53,168 nucleotides of DNA, taken from NCBI GenBank assembly GCA_017430455.1, contig JAFRMX010000003.1:1-53168 (forward strand), given 5' to 3'. The notes beneath the pieces were generated by a model, which did not search any database, was not told the DNA's origin, and worked only from the letters and a program-made list of their open reading frames with translations. Shown here piece by piece: positions 1 through 8,854 of this stretch. How positions within the stretch are numbered: position 1 is the first letter of the stretch; the number at the start of each line of letters is the position of its first letter. A program made the translations under genes and the position numbers. The stretch is from Oscillospiraceae bacterium. Lineage in GTDB: Bacteria > Bacillota > Clostridia > Oscillospirales > Oscillospiraceae.

Positions 1-354
1 GCGGATCAGCCAGGCGGGGCTGGAGAAATGGTGCAGGGTCACGATGGGCGTGATCCCGTTTTCCCGGCAGCAGTGCAGAACTTTGCGGTAGTGTCCGATC
101 TCCCGGTAGTCGTAGCGGCCTTTCTCCGGTTCGATGCGCGCCCACTCGATGGAGAAGCGGTAGGCGCTGCAGCCGGCGTCCGCCAGGAGCTTGATATCTT
201 CCTCGTAGCGGTTGTAGTGATCCACCGCCAAGCCCGAGGGCTCGGCAAAATCCGAGTGCTTCAGGTTTTCCATGACCCAGAAATCGCTGTGGATGTTGTT
301 GCCCTCTACCTGATGGGCCGCCGTGGCCGCTCCGATCAGAAAGTCTTTGTTCAT
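1..354 (-). CDS. GH1 family beta-glucosidase, N-terminal part (3' end outside window)
   Basis: The leftward frame starting at 354 reads MNKDFLIGAATAAHQVEGN, then a DFWVMEN/HYNRYEEDIKLL segment, YRFSIEWARIEP and ITPIVTLHHFSSPAWL. These are the family 1 glycosidase landmarks (GAATAAHQVEG near the N-terminus, RFSIEWARI around residue 68, TLHHF around 106). The enzyme hydrolyses beta-glucosides in the cytoplasm by a retaining mechanism; the acid/base and nucleophile glutamates lie beyond the window. It starts 16 bases after the GH3 gene stops, so the two are probably co-transcribed behind the sugar symporter. Only about 118 codons are visible. A phospho-beta-glucosidase cannot be excluded, but no PTS gene is nearby and the symporter favours unphosphorylated substrate. 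Confidence 0.9.
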   Translation of the reverse strand, partial: MNKDFLIGAATAAHQVEGNNIHSDFWVMENLKHSDFAEPSGLAVDHYNRYEEDIKLLADAGCSAYRFSIEWARIEPEKGRYDYREIGHYRKVLHCCRENGITPIVTLHHFSSPAWLIR

Positions 355-370
355 CTTCCCATCCTTCCTT

Positions 371-2622
371 TCAGCTGTTGAGCATGGCGAGCATACCCTG
401 AATCTGCTCCATGGGAACGTTGCCGAAGGTGGCCAGGGAACCCAGAGGCATCTCCATCATCATGCGTCTTGCCATCTCTGCGCCGCCCTCGCCCAGCGCG
501 TCAGTGCCGTCCATTTCCTTGGACTGCTGCATGCCGGCCATCATCCTCTCGAACAGGGCACGACCTTTTGCGGTCTTCAGCAGGGATCCGACAGTGGAGG
601 TCAGCGTATAGACGTACGGAAGCTCCACCGTGCCGTTGACAGATATTTCTTCATCCAGACGGATATCCCGGCTGGACGCTCCGATTTCCACGCCATAGAC
701 ACCGGAGGGAACAAAGAAATCGTGGATTTTTTCTTCGTAATATGCGAAGGCTCGCGCGGAGAGCGTAAAGCTCACTTCTTTTTCCTCGCCCGGCCGCAGC
801 TCGACCTTGGCAAAGCCCCGCAGCTCGCGCAGCGGACGCGCCGTGTCACAGGCGGCGTTGCGGACATAAAGCTGCACAACCTCTTCCCTTCCACACTGCC
901 GGTGTTTTTGACCTTGCAGGTGACCGTCAGCGCGTCCTGATCCGTCATCTCGGATCTGTCCAGACGCAGATCGCTGTAAGCGAAGTTCGTATAGCTCAGG
1001 CCATAGCCGAAGGGGAAGGACACATCCATTTCCTTCTTGTCATAGTAACGGTAGCCGATGAACACGCCCTCGGCATAGTCCACCACGCCTTCCGTGCCGG
1101 GGAAGTTGAGGTAGGCTGGGTTATCCGAGAGCTTCTTCGGCCAGGTCTCGGCCAGCTTACCGCTGGGGTTTTTCTCCCCGTACAGAAGTTCTACCGCCGC
1201 CTTGCCGACGCTCTGGCCGCCCAGGTACATACAGAGCACAGCCTTGACCTTTGAAATCCACTCTGTCAGCATGGGCGCGCCGCCGTGCAGCACGACCACG
1301 GTGTTGGGATTGGCCGCGGCCACAGCCTCGATCAGTTCGTTCTGATTGGCCGGCATGGCAAGTGACTCCCGGTCAAAGCCCTCGCTCTCAAAGCTGTCGG
1401 GAAGTCCCGCGAAGACCACGGCGACGTCCGCCGTTCCGGCGGCCTCCACGGCCTCGCGGAACAGGTTTTCATCCGTTCTGGAGTCGCGGGCAACGTAGCC
1501 CTGTGCATAGCTCACGGAATATTCCTTCGCCGCATCCAATGCGGAGATCATATTTTTCGTATTGATATGGCTGCTGCCGCTGCCCTGGTATCTCGGAGAG
1601 GCGGCAAACTCCCCGATAAAGGCCACCCTGCTGTCCTTTTTCAGTGGCAGCAGGCCGTCGTTTTTCAGCAGCACCGCACATTCGGCGGCAAGCGACCCGC
1701 TGAGCTCCGCGCATTTCTCACGGTCGATCGCCGTATCCGGGCGGCGCTTGTCGCGATAGTCCAGCGCAAAGCGCACCATGTTTCCGGCCATCCGGTCGAT
1801 GTCCGCCTCGCCGAGCTCGCCCGCTTCACAGGCTGCCTTGATGGCAACACAGGCACCCTCGTTCCCACCGGGCATATTCAGATCCAGACCGGCCTTGACG
1901 CCCTTGGCCGCGTCTTTTCCGGCGCCCCAGTCGGTAACCACAAAGCCGTCAAAGCCCCAGCGCTCGCGGAGGATCTCCGTCAGCAGCGTCTTGTTGTTGG
2001 CGCAAAATTCCCCGTTGATGGCGTTATAGGCGCACATGATACTGCGCGTACCGCCCTCTTTCACAGCCGCCTCGAAGGCGGGGAGATAGGTTTCAAACAG
2101 GGTGCGCTCCGACATGCGGGAATCGCCGCTCATGCGCAGCGTCTCCTGGTTGTTGGCGGCAAAATGCTTGACGCAGGCCGAGACGCCTTTTTCCTGCAGC
2201 GCGCGGATATAGGCGGCGGCAAGCTTGCCGGCGAGATACGGATCCTCCGAGAAATACTCAAAGTTTCTGCCGCAGAGGGGGCTGCGTTTCATATTGATGC
2301 CGGGCCCCAACAGCATGCCCACGTCCTCCGCCTGGCACTCCGTGCCCAGGGCCTCGCCGAGCTGTGCCATCACTTCCACATCAAAGCTGGCCGCCAGGGC
2401 GGAGGCGGAGGGATAGCAGACGGTCTCGATGCTCTCGTTGATGCCGAGATGGTCGCCCTGCCCCTTTTGCTTCCTAAGGCCGTGAGGGCCGTCGCACATC
2501 ATGACCTGCGGGATTCCGAAGCGGTCTATGCTCTTGGTTCTCCAGAAGTCACGCCCGCAGACAAGCGCAGTTTTTTCGTCAAGCGTCATCTGCTCCAAAA
2601 TGGATCTCACTTCGTTTGTCAT
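371..2622 (-). pseudogene. GH3 family beta-glucosidase, interrupted by a one-base frameshift
   Basis: The first ~575 codons encode a GH3 catalytic barrel and (alpha/beta)6 domain: MCDGPHGLR near 40, KHFAANNQE in the active site, FDGFVVTDWGAG containing the nucleophile Asp, and PFGYGLSYT before the fibronectin-III-like domain. The frame breaks at about 881-890, where the sequence reads GTGGAAGGGAAGAGG; one more A would give VEGKEVVQLYV, the usual family wording. The other frame continues as MQLYVRNAACDTARPLRELR and so on to a stop at 371, giving about 750 residues in all, the normal GH3 length. As written, the protein loses its FnIII-like domain and ends in an Arg/Ser-rich tail. This is either a real recent mutation or a base-call error in a short A run. 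It lies between the symporter and the GH1 gene. Confidence 0.85.
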
Positions 2623-2655
2623 CTCTATAATCCCTTTCGTATGAAAAAATGCGCA

Positions 2656-2684
2656 GGGAGGCGGCGGCTGAGCCGCCGCCTCCG
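2656..2684 (-). terminator. GC-rich hairpin between symporter and GH3 gene
   Basis: A perfect inverted repeat (GGAGGCGGCGGCT / AGCCGCCGCCTCC) lies between the symporter stop and the GH3 start. In the leftward direction it is followed by CTGCGCATTTTTTC. The T run starts a few bases after the stem, so it may act as a partial terminator that lowers GH3/GH1 expression relative to the transporter, or as an mRNA-stabilising hairpin. Confidence 0.6.
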
Positions 2685-2696
2685 CGGTGTTAAGAA

Positions 2697-4097
2697 TTAT
2701 TCTGCTTTGGTTTCGCCGTGCTTAGCGGCCAGATCCGCGTTCATCTGCGGGCGGATGCTGTCCACCTTGTACATCAGGCTCAGCACGAACATAAGGACGA
2801 ACAGGATCATCGGCAGGATATTGTACAGGAATACGATGGCGCTGTTGGCGGATGCCGACTGGGTAGCGGCCAGTCCGTCATATCCGGCCAGACCCATGAC
2901 CAGGCCAACCAGGCCCACGGCGATGCCGTTGCCGACCTTGGAGGCAAAGTTCGCGATGGAGGCGACCAGACCCTCGATGCGCACGCCGGTCTTCCACTCG
3001 CCGTAGTCCATGCAGTCGATCAGGTAGGTGTTGATCATCATGGAGATGGGCATGGTGCCGATACCGAAGAGCAGACCGCCGATGATGATGGTGGTCATGT
3101 TGGGGCCGCCGATGGTTCGGATGAGCATACCGACGATGCCGATCAGGCAGCAAGCCTGCAGGATCTTCGTGGTGCCGAATTTCTTTGAGAGCATGGGGAA
3201 GAAGATCAGTGCGGGAACGACGACCATGCTGGTGATGGCGGCGGTGCCCTGCGCCTTCAGATCGCCGTAGATGTATTTGAAGTAGTAGGTGGTTGCAGTC
3301 TGCATGTTGTTGACAACAAAGGTCAGGAGCATTAGGCCGACGACGATGAACAGATACTTGTTCTTGCCAATCAGACCGAGAGATTCCTTCAAACTCAGAT
3401 CGTTGGTGGCTTTCTTGCCGTCATCCTTGGGCTCGTCCACCACGATTTCCTTGCAGAAGATGAAGCGGAGGATGCCGATCACGGACATCACGATGCCGAG
3501 GGAGATGACAAGCTTCGTCCATCCGGCCTGTGTGGTGCCGCTCGTGGCCAGCCAGCGCGGGAAAACGATGTTGAAGACGATGGAGCAGAACATGACGATA
3601 AAGCCGTTGATGGACATCGCCTTGATCTGGTTCTGCTCGGTTGTGAAGGCGCGGGCCATGTAAACCGAGTCGATGCCGCCGAGAGCCGTGGCGCAGACTG
3701 CGTTGACCATCGTGTACATGATGAACAGCCATATATACTGCACAAGCTGGCTGGCGTTGGGAACCATGAACATCAGGGCGGCAAACAGCCACTCAAAGAT
3801 GATGAAGACCTCATAGGGTCTGGCCTTGCCCCATTTGGTATGGGTCTTGTCCAGGATAAAACCGAAGCCGAGATCGGTGAAGGCGTCGATGATCTTGGAG
3901 ACCAGGAAAAGCGTGCCGACGACCGTTGCGTTCAGACCGACGATATCCGTGCAGTAGAACGCGATGTTCATGCACAGGACCACATTGATGGCCGCTGCGA
4001 TTCCGCGGGTAGACCAGACACCGCCGTACCAGATGGGCATCCGTTGTCTTGCGCCAAACGGAACGCCCTTTTCATTGAGCCGTTCTTTTTTTGCCAT
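2697..4097 (-). CDS. GPH-family sodium/glycoside symporter (MFS)
   Basis: A 466-residue inner-membrane carrier with about twelve hydrophobic helices. It shows the glycoside-pentoside-hexuronide signature DAFTDLGFGFILDKTHTKWG (residues ~70-90), where the conserved acidic residues bind cation and sugar, followed by ARPYEVF. In the second half, YLIDCMDYGEWKTGVRIEG is the typical GPH loop. Such carriers import glycosides with Na+ or H+ without phosphorylating them, matching the cytoplasmic GH3 and GH1 glucosidases downstream on the same strand. It is divergent from the AraC-type regulator at 4258. The first residues (MAKKERLNEKGVPFGARQR) are typical of the family and support the start. Confidence 0.92.
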   Translation of the reverse strand: MAKKERLNEKGVPFGARQRMPIWYGGVWSTRGIAAAINVVLCMNIAFYCTDIVGLNATVVGTLFLVSKIIDAFTDLGFGFILDKTHTKWGKARPYEVFIIFEWLFAALMFMVPNASQLVQYIWLFIMYTMVNAVCATALGGIDSVYMARAFTTEQNQIKAMSINGFIVMFCSIVFNIVFPRWLATSGTTQAGWTKLVISLGIVMSVIGILRFIFCKEIVVDEPKDDGKKATNDLSLKESLGLIGKNKYLFIVVGLMLLTFVVNNMQTATTYYFKYIYGDLKAQGTAAITSMVVVPALIFFPMLSKKFGTTKILQACCLIGIVGMLIRTIGGPNMTTIIIGGLLFGIGTMPISMMINTYLIDCMDYGEWKTGVRIEGLVASIANFASKVGNGIAVGLVGLVMGLAGYDGLAATQSASANSAIVFLYNILPMILFVLMFVLSLMYKVDSIRPQMNADLAAKHGETKAE

Positions 4098-4176
4098 GAT
4101 GATTTTCCTTTCAGTTTCAATATTTGTTAAAATGTTTTTTGCTGATTCAATTATAGCAAAAGAGCGAAAAAGGTGT

Positions 4177-4182
4177 TATAAT
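4177..4182 (+). promoter_or_regulatory. TATAAT -10 element upstream of the AraC-type gene
   Basis: A perfect TATAAT lies 75 bases before the AraC-type start. No convincing -35 hexamer is visible at 16-18 bases, as expected for an activator-dependent promoter. The 160-base gap with the divergent symporter gene is the natural site for AraC binding. Confidence 0.4.
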
Positions 4183-4257
4183 TTATCTGCCTATTTTATT
4201 AGTTATATGCCTAAATTGTTTTTTTGCTGCAGTATTCAAAAAGGTGGTCTCGAAACT

Positions 4258-5463
4258 ATGGATCTTCAACAAAAACTTGCGTTCTTCTATGAACTGATCT
4301 GCTGCGGTCACGCACTGTACCACACGGTTTTCGATCCGTCTTTACAGCTTAAGGACACCAACTGCCCATTCTCGCATCATATCCCGGCATTGCTTAATCT
4401 GAATGAGGACGCCCCATTCTTTTTTTCCTCTTTGGCAGACGAACAGCTCCCCGTGGTAATCACCAGCTGCTCCGACCTTCTGTGGATCCTGGATTTTGAA
4501 AAGGAGGAGGGTGAACTCCTCGCGTTTCATCTGATCGGTCCGGTTTTCCTCGAAGATATCTCCGTTCCCCGGCTGGAAGCGGCAATCTCCTCGCTTGGAA
4601 TTTTCGGAGGCGAAAGGCGTGAGCTGGTCGGGCAGCTCTCCGCGCTGCCCATGTTTCCCATCAACCGTTGGATGGACTACGGCCTCATGCTGCACTACAG
4701 CCTCTGTGGCCAGCATTTGGACTCCGGCAGCTTCCATTTTGTGGATCAAAAGACCGCCTCTTCCGAAATGCCGGAAAAGCAGCAGCCGATCCCCTCCCAT
4801 GGCACCTGGGCCATGGAGCAGGAGCTTCTGCGGCTGATTGAAGAGGGAAATCTGGACTATCGCAAGCGTGCCGGCCGACTCGTAGGGCGTGGGCAGATGG
4901 CCCCGCTCGGGAACGGGGATACACCGAGACATTTTAAAAACGCGGTGATCATTTTTACATCCCTCTGCGCCAGGGCTGCAATTCGGGGAGGGCTTTCGCC
5001 GGAAGTTTCCTATACCCTCGCAGACCGCTACATCAACGATGTGGAGAGTGCGAGAAGCTTTGAGGAGGTTGCCAAAATCAACGCTTCCATGCAGGACGAT
5101 TATGTGCAGCGGGTCCATGACTGCCGCTCGGACCCGGCCTCTCCACTAATGCAGAAGTTGCGCCAGTATCTGGATACCCATCTGGATAATACGCCGAGCA
5201 TACCGGACATTGCGAAAGAAATGGGTTACTCTGTTTCCTATTTAGCCAGAGAGTTCAAAAAGCAAACCGGACAGACGATGCAGCAGTATCTGCGCTCGCG
5301 CAGGATCGAGCTTGCCAAGCTCGCGCTTCTCAGCAGCAACGACTCGATCCAGAACATCTGCCACCGTCTCGGCTTCAGCTCCCAGAGCTATTTTACGGCT
5401 GAATTCCGAAAAGCGATTGGCATGACGCCAACGGAGTATCGGCAGAGAAACGGAATCCGGTAG
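4258..5463 (+). CDS. AraC family transcriptional regulator of the beta-glucoside cluster
   Basis: A 401-residue protein. The N-terminal ~280 residues form an effector domain (HLIGPVFLEDIS segment near 100, typical of the Firmicutes AraC regulators of sugar genes). The C-terminal ~100 residues carry the double helix-turn-helix: SIPDIAKEMGYSVSYLAREFKKQTG and NICHRLGFSSQSYFTAEFRKAIGMTPTEYR. The start at 4258 is chosen because AAAAAGGTGG precedes it by about 11 bases; the open frame extends further upstream but through the promoter region. It is divergent from the symporter and abuts the convergent second GH3 gene without a gap, so it most likely controls both. Confidence 0.92.
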   Translation: MDLQQKLAFFYELICCGHALYHTVFDPSLQLKDTNCPFSHHIPALLNLNEDAPFFFSSLADEQLPVVITSCSDLLWILDFEKEEGELLAFHLIGPVFLEDISVPRLEAAISSLGIFGGERRELVGQLSALPMFPINRWMDYGLMLHYSLCGQHLDSGSFHFVDQKTASSEMPEKQQPIPSHGTWAMEQELLRLIEEGNLDYRKRAGRLVGRGQMAPLGNGDTPRHFKNAVIIFTSLCARAAIRGGLSPEVSYTLADRYINDVESARSFEEVAKINASMQDDYVQRVHDCRSDPASPLMQKLRQYLDTHLDNTPSIPDIAKEMGYSVSYLAREFKKQTGQTMQQYLRSRRIELAKLALLSSNDSIQNICHRLGFSSQSYFTAEFRKAIGMTPTEYRQRNGIR

Positions 5464-7479
5464 TTATACCTGTTTTGCGCTGCGGCTGTCCGCGCCCACA
5501 TAGACCGTGTATCCTTCGTCCAGCACCCAGCCGTCGGGCGTCCAGAATTTCAGCTCCTCCTTGGGGATCGTGACGGTCACGGTCTTTTCTTCGCCTGCTT
5601 TCAGCTCTACGCGCTGGAAGCCCTTCAGCAGCTTCACCGGGCGGTCGTCGCCGTTCTTCGCTCCCTGGGAGCCGACATAGACCTGCACGACCTCCGCGCC
5701 GTCAACGTCGCCGGTATTCTTCACCTTGGCTGTGACGGTCAGCGCGTCCTCGCCCCATGCGGCGGTCTTGTCGGAGACTTCGAAGCTCGTGTAGCTCAGG
5801 CCGTAGCCGAAGGGATAGGCGGGGGTGATGCCCTCCTTGTCCATCTTGGTATAGCCGTGGTAGTAGCCGTAGGTGATCTCATAGGGCTTCTGGCCGATGC
5901 TGAGAAAGGCTGGATAGTCGCGCTCATCCTTCGCCACCGTAAACGGCAGCTTGCCGGTGAAGTTCTTGTCACCGCAGAGAAGCTTGGCCAGGGCCGTGCC
6001 GCCCTCGCAGCCGGAGTAGTAGTTCATCAATATCGCATCGGCATACTGCTTCCATTCCTCCACGATGATCGCACAGCCGGAGTAGAGCGCCACGACGACC
6101 TTCTTGCCCCGGGCTTTCAGAGACTTGATCAGTTCGACTTCTTCGGCCTCCAGGCGCAGGCTGTCCCGGTCGCCGCCGCAGTCCTTGGGCTTTTTCTTCA
6201 TCTTCTCGCTGGCGCTGGCGAAGAACTCGCCCTCCTTCTTACGGTTGGAGCCGACGCAGACCACCGCCACGTCGCCCTCTGTCAGCGAGGCATTGCGAAA
6301 CACCTTGGAGATGCCCGCAAACGGGGTCACGATGTTCTTGTCCCAGACGCGGCTGGAGCCCTGATCGCCCACGTTGGCCTCGTCGGCGTAGGGGCCGGTG
6401 ACCAGCACGCGCGTGTCCTTCGAGAGCGGGAGTACGCCGTTGTTCTCCAACAGCACCATGCCCTTTTCCGCGATCTCCAGTGCGAGATCGCGGTGCTTTT
6501 TCGAGGCAACCACGCTCTTGTTGCGTGGCCTGATCTGCGGCACCTGCCGAATCAGCACGCGCAGGATGTTGCGCACTGCGCGGTCGATATGCTCCTGCTG
6601 CAGCTTGCCGGATTTCAGCAGCTTCTTGATGGCAAAGCCGTTGTAGTGCATGGTGAACATCATTTCCACGTCAAGTCCTGCTTTGAGGCTGTCTTCCGCA
6701 TTGTGAACGCCGTTGACAAAGTCGCTCATCACGAAGCCGTCAAAGCCCCACTCATCCCGAAGGATGTCGGTCAGCAGCTTTTTGGAGGCGCAGCAGTAGT
6801 CGCCATCGAACTTGTTGTAGGCGCCCATGATGGACTGGGCCCCCGCGTCGATGCACTTTTTGAAGTGCGGCAGATAGACCTCGTGCAATGTGCGGTAGTC
6901 GCACTTGGCGTTGACGAAAAAGCGCAGATCCTCGATGGAGTTGAGCGCATAGTGCTTGGGGCAGGCGATCATGCCCTCCTCCTGCACGGCCTTGGTCAGC
7001 GTGGCGCCATACTCGCCCAGCAGGAAGGGATCTTCGCCGTAGGTCTCCTGGGTCCTTCCCCAGCGGGGATTGCGCACCAGATTGATGCACACGCCCGCAA
7101 AGTAGTTGGCATCCTGGGCGATAGCCTCGTCGGCGATGGCCTTGCCGAAGCGGTACTCCAACTCCGGGTCGAAGGCGGAGGCGCGCAGCATGGACACCGG
7201 AAAGCAGGTGGAATTGCCCATCACGACGCCTCTCGGCCCGTCTGTAAAGGCCACCGGCGGCACGCCCAGCCGCTTGCAGCCGCCCGCCTTCAGGGAACGC
7301 ACGTTGTAGTTGCGCCCGGTCTTGATCATATCCACCTGGGTCTGACCGATGGTGTGGCCGGAGAGCATATAGATCTTCTCGTTGAGCGTCATTTCACCGC
7401 ACAGCGCATTGACCTGTTTTTCCAATTCTTCTTTCCCGGGCTTCGCCTGGTATGCCTTGACTGCCTGCTCAAAATTCAT
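5464..7479 (-). CDS. GH3 family beta-glucosidase (intact)
   Basis: A 671-residue cytoplasmic glycosidase without signal peptide. Landmarks are FTDGPRG (~80), PRWGRTQETYGEDP (~140, substrate-binding arginine region), CPKHYALNS (~175), FDGFVMSDF with the nucleophile Asp (~250), and PFGYGLSYTSFE at the start of the FnIII-like domain. It keeps the C-terminal segment GAEVVQVYVGSQ, the same region that is out of frame in the GH3 at 371-2622. The closing residues TVYVGADSRSAKQV are normal for the family. It is divergent from the TetR-type gene at 7628 through a shared promoter region, suggesting direct repression by that regulator. Confidence 0.93.
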   Translation of the reverse strand: MNFEQAVKAYQAKPGKEELEKQVNALCGEMTLNEKIYMLSGHTIGQTQVDMIKTGRNYNVRSLKAGGCKRLGVPPVAFTDGPRGVVMGNSTCFPVSMLRASAFDPELEYRFGKAIADEAIAQDANYFAGVCINLVRNPRWGRTQETYGEDPFLLGEYGATLTKAVQEEGMIACPKHYALNSIEDLRFFVNAKCDYRTLHEVYLPHFKKCIDAGAQSIMGAYNKFDGDYCCASKKLLTDILRDEWGFDGFVMSDFVNGVHNAEDSLKAGLDVEMMFTMHYNGFAIKKLLKSGKLQQEHIDRAVRNILRVLIRQVPQIRPRNKSVVASKKHRDLALEIAEKGMVLLENNGVLPLSKDTRVLVTGPYADEANVGDQGSSRVWDKNIVTPFAGISKVFRNASLTEGDVAVVCVGSNRKKEGEFFASASEKMKKKPKDCGGDRDSLRLEAEEVELIKSLKARGKKVVVALYSGCAIIVEEWKQYADAILMNYYSGCEGGTALAKLLCGDKNFTGKLPFTVAKDERDYPAFLSIGQKPYEITYGYYHGYTKMDKEGITPAYPFGYGLSYTSFEVSDKTAAWGEDALTVTAKVKNTGDVDGAEVVQVYVGSQGAKNGDDRPVKLLKGFQRVELKAGEEKTVTVTIPKEELKFWTPDGWVLDEGYTVYVGADSRSAKQV

Positions 7480-7526
7480 GGTTTTCCCTCCGTTGCGTTT
7501 TTTTCTTGTTTTATTCGACTGAATCC

Positions 7527-7555
7527 ATTATAATAGACACGAAGTTGATTTACAA
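7527..7555 (-). promoter_or_regulatory. Promoter of the GH3 gene, overlapping that of the TetR gene
   Basis: Read leftward: TTGTAA (7550-7555), 17 bases, then TATAAT (7527-7532). The same AT run read rightward gives TATAAT at 7529-7534 with TTGTTT 17 bases before it (7506-7511). The two divergent promoters therefore share their -10 region, an arrangement that lets one bound repressor block both. Confidence 0.6.
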
Positions 7556-7627
7556 TAAACAGATTTCATTATCGTTGCCTGTTAATGAACAAATCCACTT
7601 AAAATGTTGATTATCTCGGAGGCCGCT

Positions 7628-8194
7628 ATGAACAATCAGGACGCAAGAGTTCGTGTCACGAAAGAAATGCTGCACCGCGCGCTGCTGCGCATGCTGAAGG
7701 ATCGGCCCATCGGGGCCGTTTCGGTCAAGGATCTCTGTACGGAGGCCGGGATCAACCGAGGTACCTTCTATCTCCACTATGGCCAGCCACAGGACGTGCT
7801 CAAAGAGATCGAAAACAAGTTCATTGCCGAGAATATGGAGACCTTCGACCGGTTTTGGGACGACGGAAAAGACGTCAGTTATCTGGCCAAGATTTATTCC
7901 TGTGTTCTGCAGAACCGGGAACTCTGCCAGGTGCTGATGGGCGACAACGGCGATCCGCAGTTTCTGAACAGCATGCGGAATCTCGTCAAAGACGGGATCG
8001 TGGACGAATGGCAAAAAGAATTCCCGAGCTATGATCGGGAGCGGCTGGATTTTATTTTTGACTACGTCTTTCTCGGTTCCATGCGGCTGATGCTCAACTG
8101 GATCGGCAACGACCGGGATCTGTCCCCCAGCCAGTTTGCGCGCCGCCTTGAGCGCTTGGGACATTACAGTCTGATTGCCGCGGGAGAATTTTAA
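7628..8194 (+). CDS. TetR/AcrR family transcriptional regulator
   Basis: A 188-residue one-component regulator. The N-terminal DNA-binding helix-turn-helix is clear (TKEMLHRALLRMLKDRPIGA, then VKDLCTEAGINRGTFYLHYG at ~30-50). The remainder is the helical ligand/dimer domain (VFLGSMRLMLNWIG). ATG at 7628 is chosen over the upstream in-frame TTG-like start because CGGAGG sits 5-10 bases ahead. It is divergent from the GH3 gene. Its TAA overlaps the ATG of a 30-codon YolD-like frame at 8194 by one base. It probably represses its own gene and the GH3 gene; the ligand is unknown. Confidence 0.9.
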   Translation: MNNQDARVRVTKEMLHRALLRMLKDRPIGAVSVKDLCTEAGINRGTFYLHYGQPQDVLKEIENKFIAENMETFDRFWDDGKDVSYLAKIYSCVLQNRELCQVLMGDNGDPQFLNSMRNLVKDGIVDEWQKEFPSYDRERLDFIFDYVFLGSMRLMLNWIGNDRDLSPSQFARRLERLGHYSLIAAGEF

Positions 8195-8286
8195 TGCTGA
8201 ATTTTGTCCCGGACAGGCCGCCGTTTCTGATCCCTCTGCGCGATATCTGCGACATCTCCGGCGAGGTCTTCGAAGACAGAAGATAA
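8194..8286 (+). CDS. 30-residue YolD-like C-terminal peptide (deletion derivative)
   Basis: The frame starts with the TAATG overlap at the TetR stop and reads MLNFVPDRPPFLIPL, then RDICDISGEVFEDRR and stop. The second half is nearly identical to the end of the frameshifted YolD-like gene at 22166-22403. Compared with that copy, everything between the FVPD codons and the RPPF codons is missing, as if a deletion joined CCCGGACA to CCCAGACA. It may be an expressed micro-protein by coupling or just a remnant. YolD-like domains are recognised from the pattern of a G-x-V turn followed by IPLRDICDI. Confidence 0.45.
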   Translation: MLNFVPDRPPFLIPLRDICDISGEVFEDRR

Positions 8287-8320
8287 AATCAGGCACCCGA
8301 TAACCGGGTGCCTGGTGTTT
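8212..8320 (+). repeat. Left direct repeat of the island (copy 1 of ~109 bp)
   Basis: GACAGGCCGCC through the terminator tail CTGGTGTTT is repeated in the same orientation at 22329-22438. I count four base substitutions plus a small change in the terminator loop. The repeat includes the end of the YolD-like frame and its terminator. The AT-rich catabolic genes lie between the two copies. Confidence 0.85.
8290..8320 (+). terminator. Terminator with GGCACCCG stem
   Basis: AGGCACCCG-ATAAC-CGGGTGCCT followed by GGTGTTTATTG. The same stem and GGTGTTT tail recur at 22408 and 24910. It ends the TetR transcript. Confidence 0.7.
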
Positions 8321-8450
8321 ATTGCTTATGGTCCGTGATCCATTGAAGAAGTTCCTCATATTTCATACTCCCGTCGGCTACGGAAAGCCTTCGGAAGATA
8401 TATTTTGCCTGATTTCTCCACAGGTAAGCAACCAAGAAGAGCTCCTGCTG
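8319..8450 (-). pseudogene. Possible remnant of an unidentified gene's 3' end
   Basis: Leftward, an open stretch of about 42 codons with no clear start reads TQQELFLVAYLWRNQAKYIF, RRLSVADGSMKYEELLQWIT and DHKQ, then a stop inside the terminator of copy 1. Composition looks protein-like, with an amphipathic helix at the end, but I do not recognise the family. An in-frame stop lies just upstream. Confidence 0.3.
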
Positions 8451-8533
8451 AGTTAATTATCAAATACGTTCTATCGTATTTGGCAAAAACTAACGATTAA
8501 GATTTCTTTGTTGAAATAGCAATCTTTTCCCAT

Positions 8534-8570
8534 TAAAAAGAAGATCTTCTACTGAAGGTCTTCTTTTTAA
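8534..8570. terminator. Palindromic terminator-like hairpin
   Basis: AAAAAGAAGA-loop-TCTTCTTTTT, T-tailed on both strands. It is one of three hairpins (also 8608-8631 and 8785-8827) in an otherwise gene-free 530-base stretch (8321-8854) at the left edge of the island, where apart from the remnant at 8319-8450 I see no gene. Confidence 0.55.
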
Positions 8571-8784
8571 TATTACAGTTATGGGATTCGAATGCGAGGG
8601 CACTTGGGGAAGCTCCGGCGGAGCTTTCCTCATTCTGATGGTGATACGCCACCACGATAGGCTTGCAGCTGTAGCAGAGACAAATGCAAAAACATAACCA
8701 TTTGATGGTTGTCCCTTCTTTCTTAGGGTGATTCCTTCAGCTACTATCTCCTACTGCCGATTTATTCTCGCCTCAAAAAGAATA

Positions 8785-8827
8785 ACCTCCTGTGTAGTTT
8801 CATTATCCTACACAGGAGGTCTTTTTG
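8785..8827. terminator. Bidirectional terminator downstream of the TRAP permease
   Basis: ACCTCCTGTGTAG / CTACACAGGAGGT, a 13-bp perfect stem with a ten-base loop, followed by CTTTTTG on one strand and ATTCTTTTTG on the other. It lies 28 bases beyond the permease stop and ends the leftward catabolic operon. Confidence 0.8.
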
Positions 8828-8854
8828 CCTATTGTCCGTTTTTTGTGGTCCGGT

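Noticed and set aside
1567..3006. 479-codon rightward frame opposite the GH3/symporter genes
   Set aside because: It is antisense to two genes with clear family motifs, spans their intergenic hairpin and has no recognisable domain.
5857..7533. 558-codon rightward frame opposite the intact GH3
   Set aside because: Shadow of a GC-rich gene; low-complexity Val/Ala/Gly composition and no motifs.
8580..8640. Possible tRNA fragment (GGGATTCGAATGCGAGGGC) as an att site
   Set aside because: No cloverleaf around it and no second copy at the right edge of the island.
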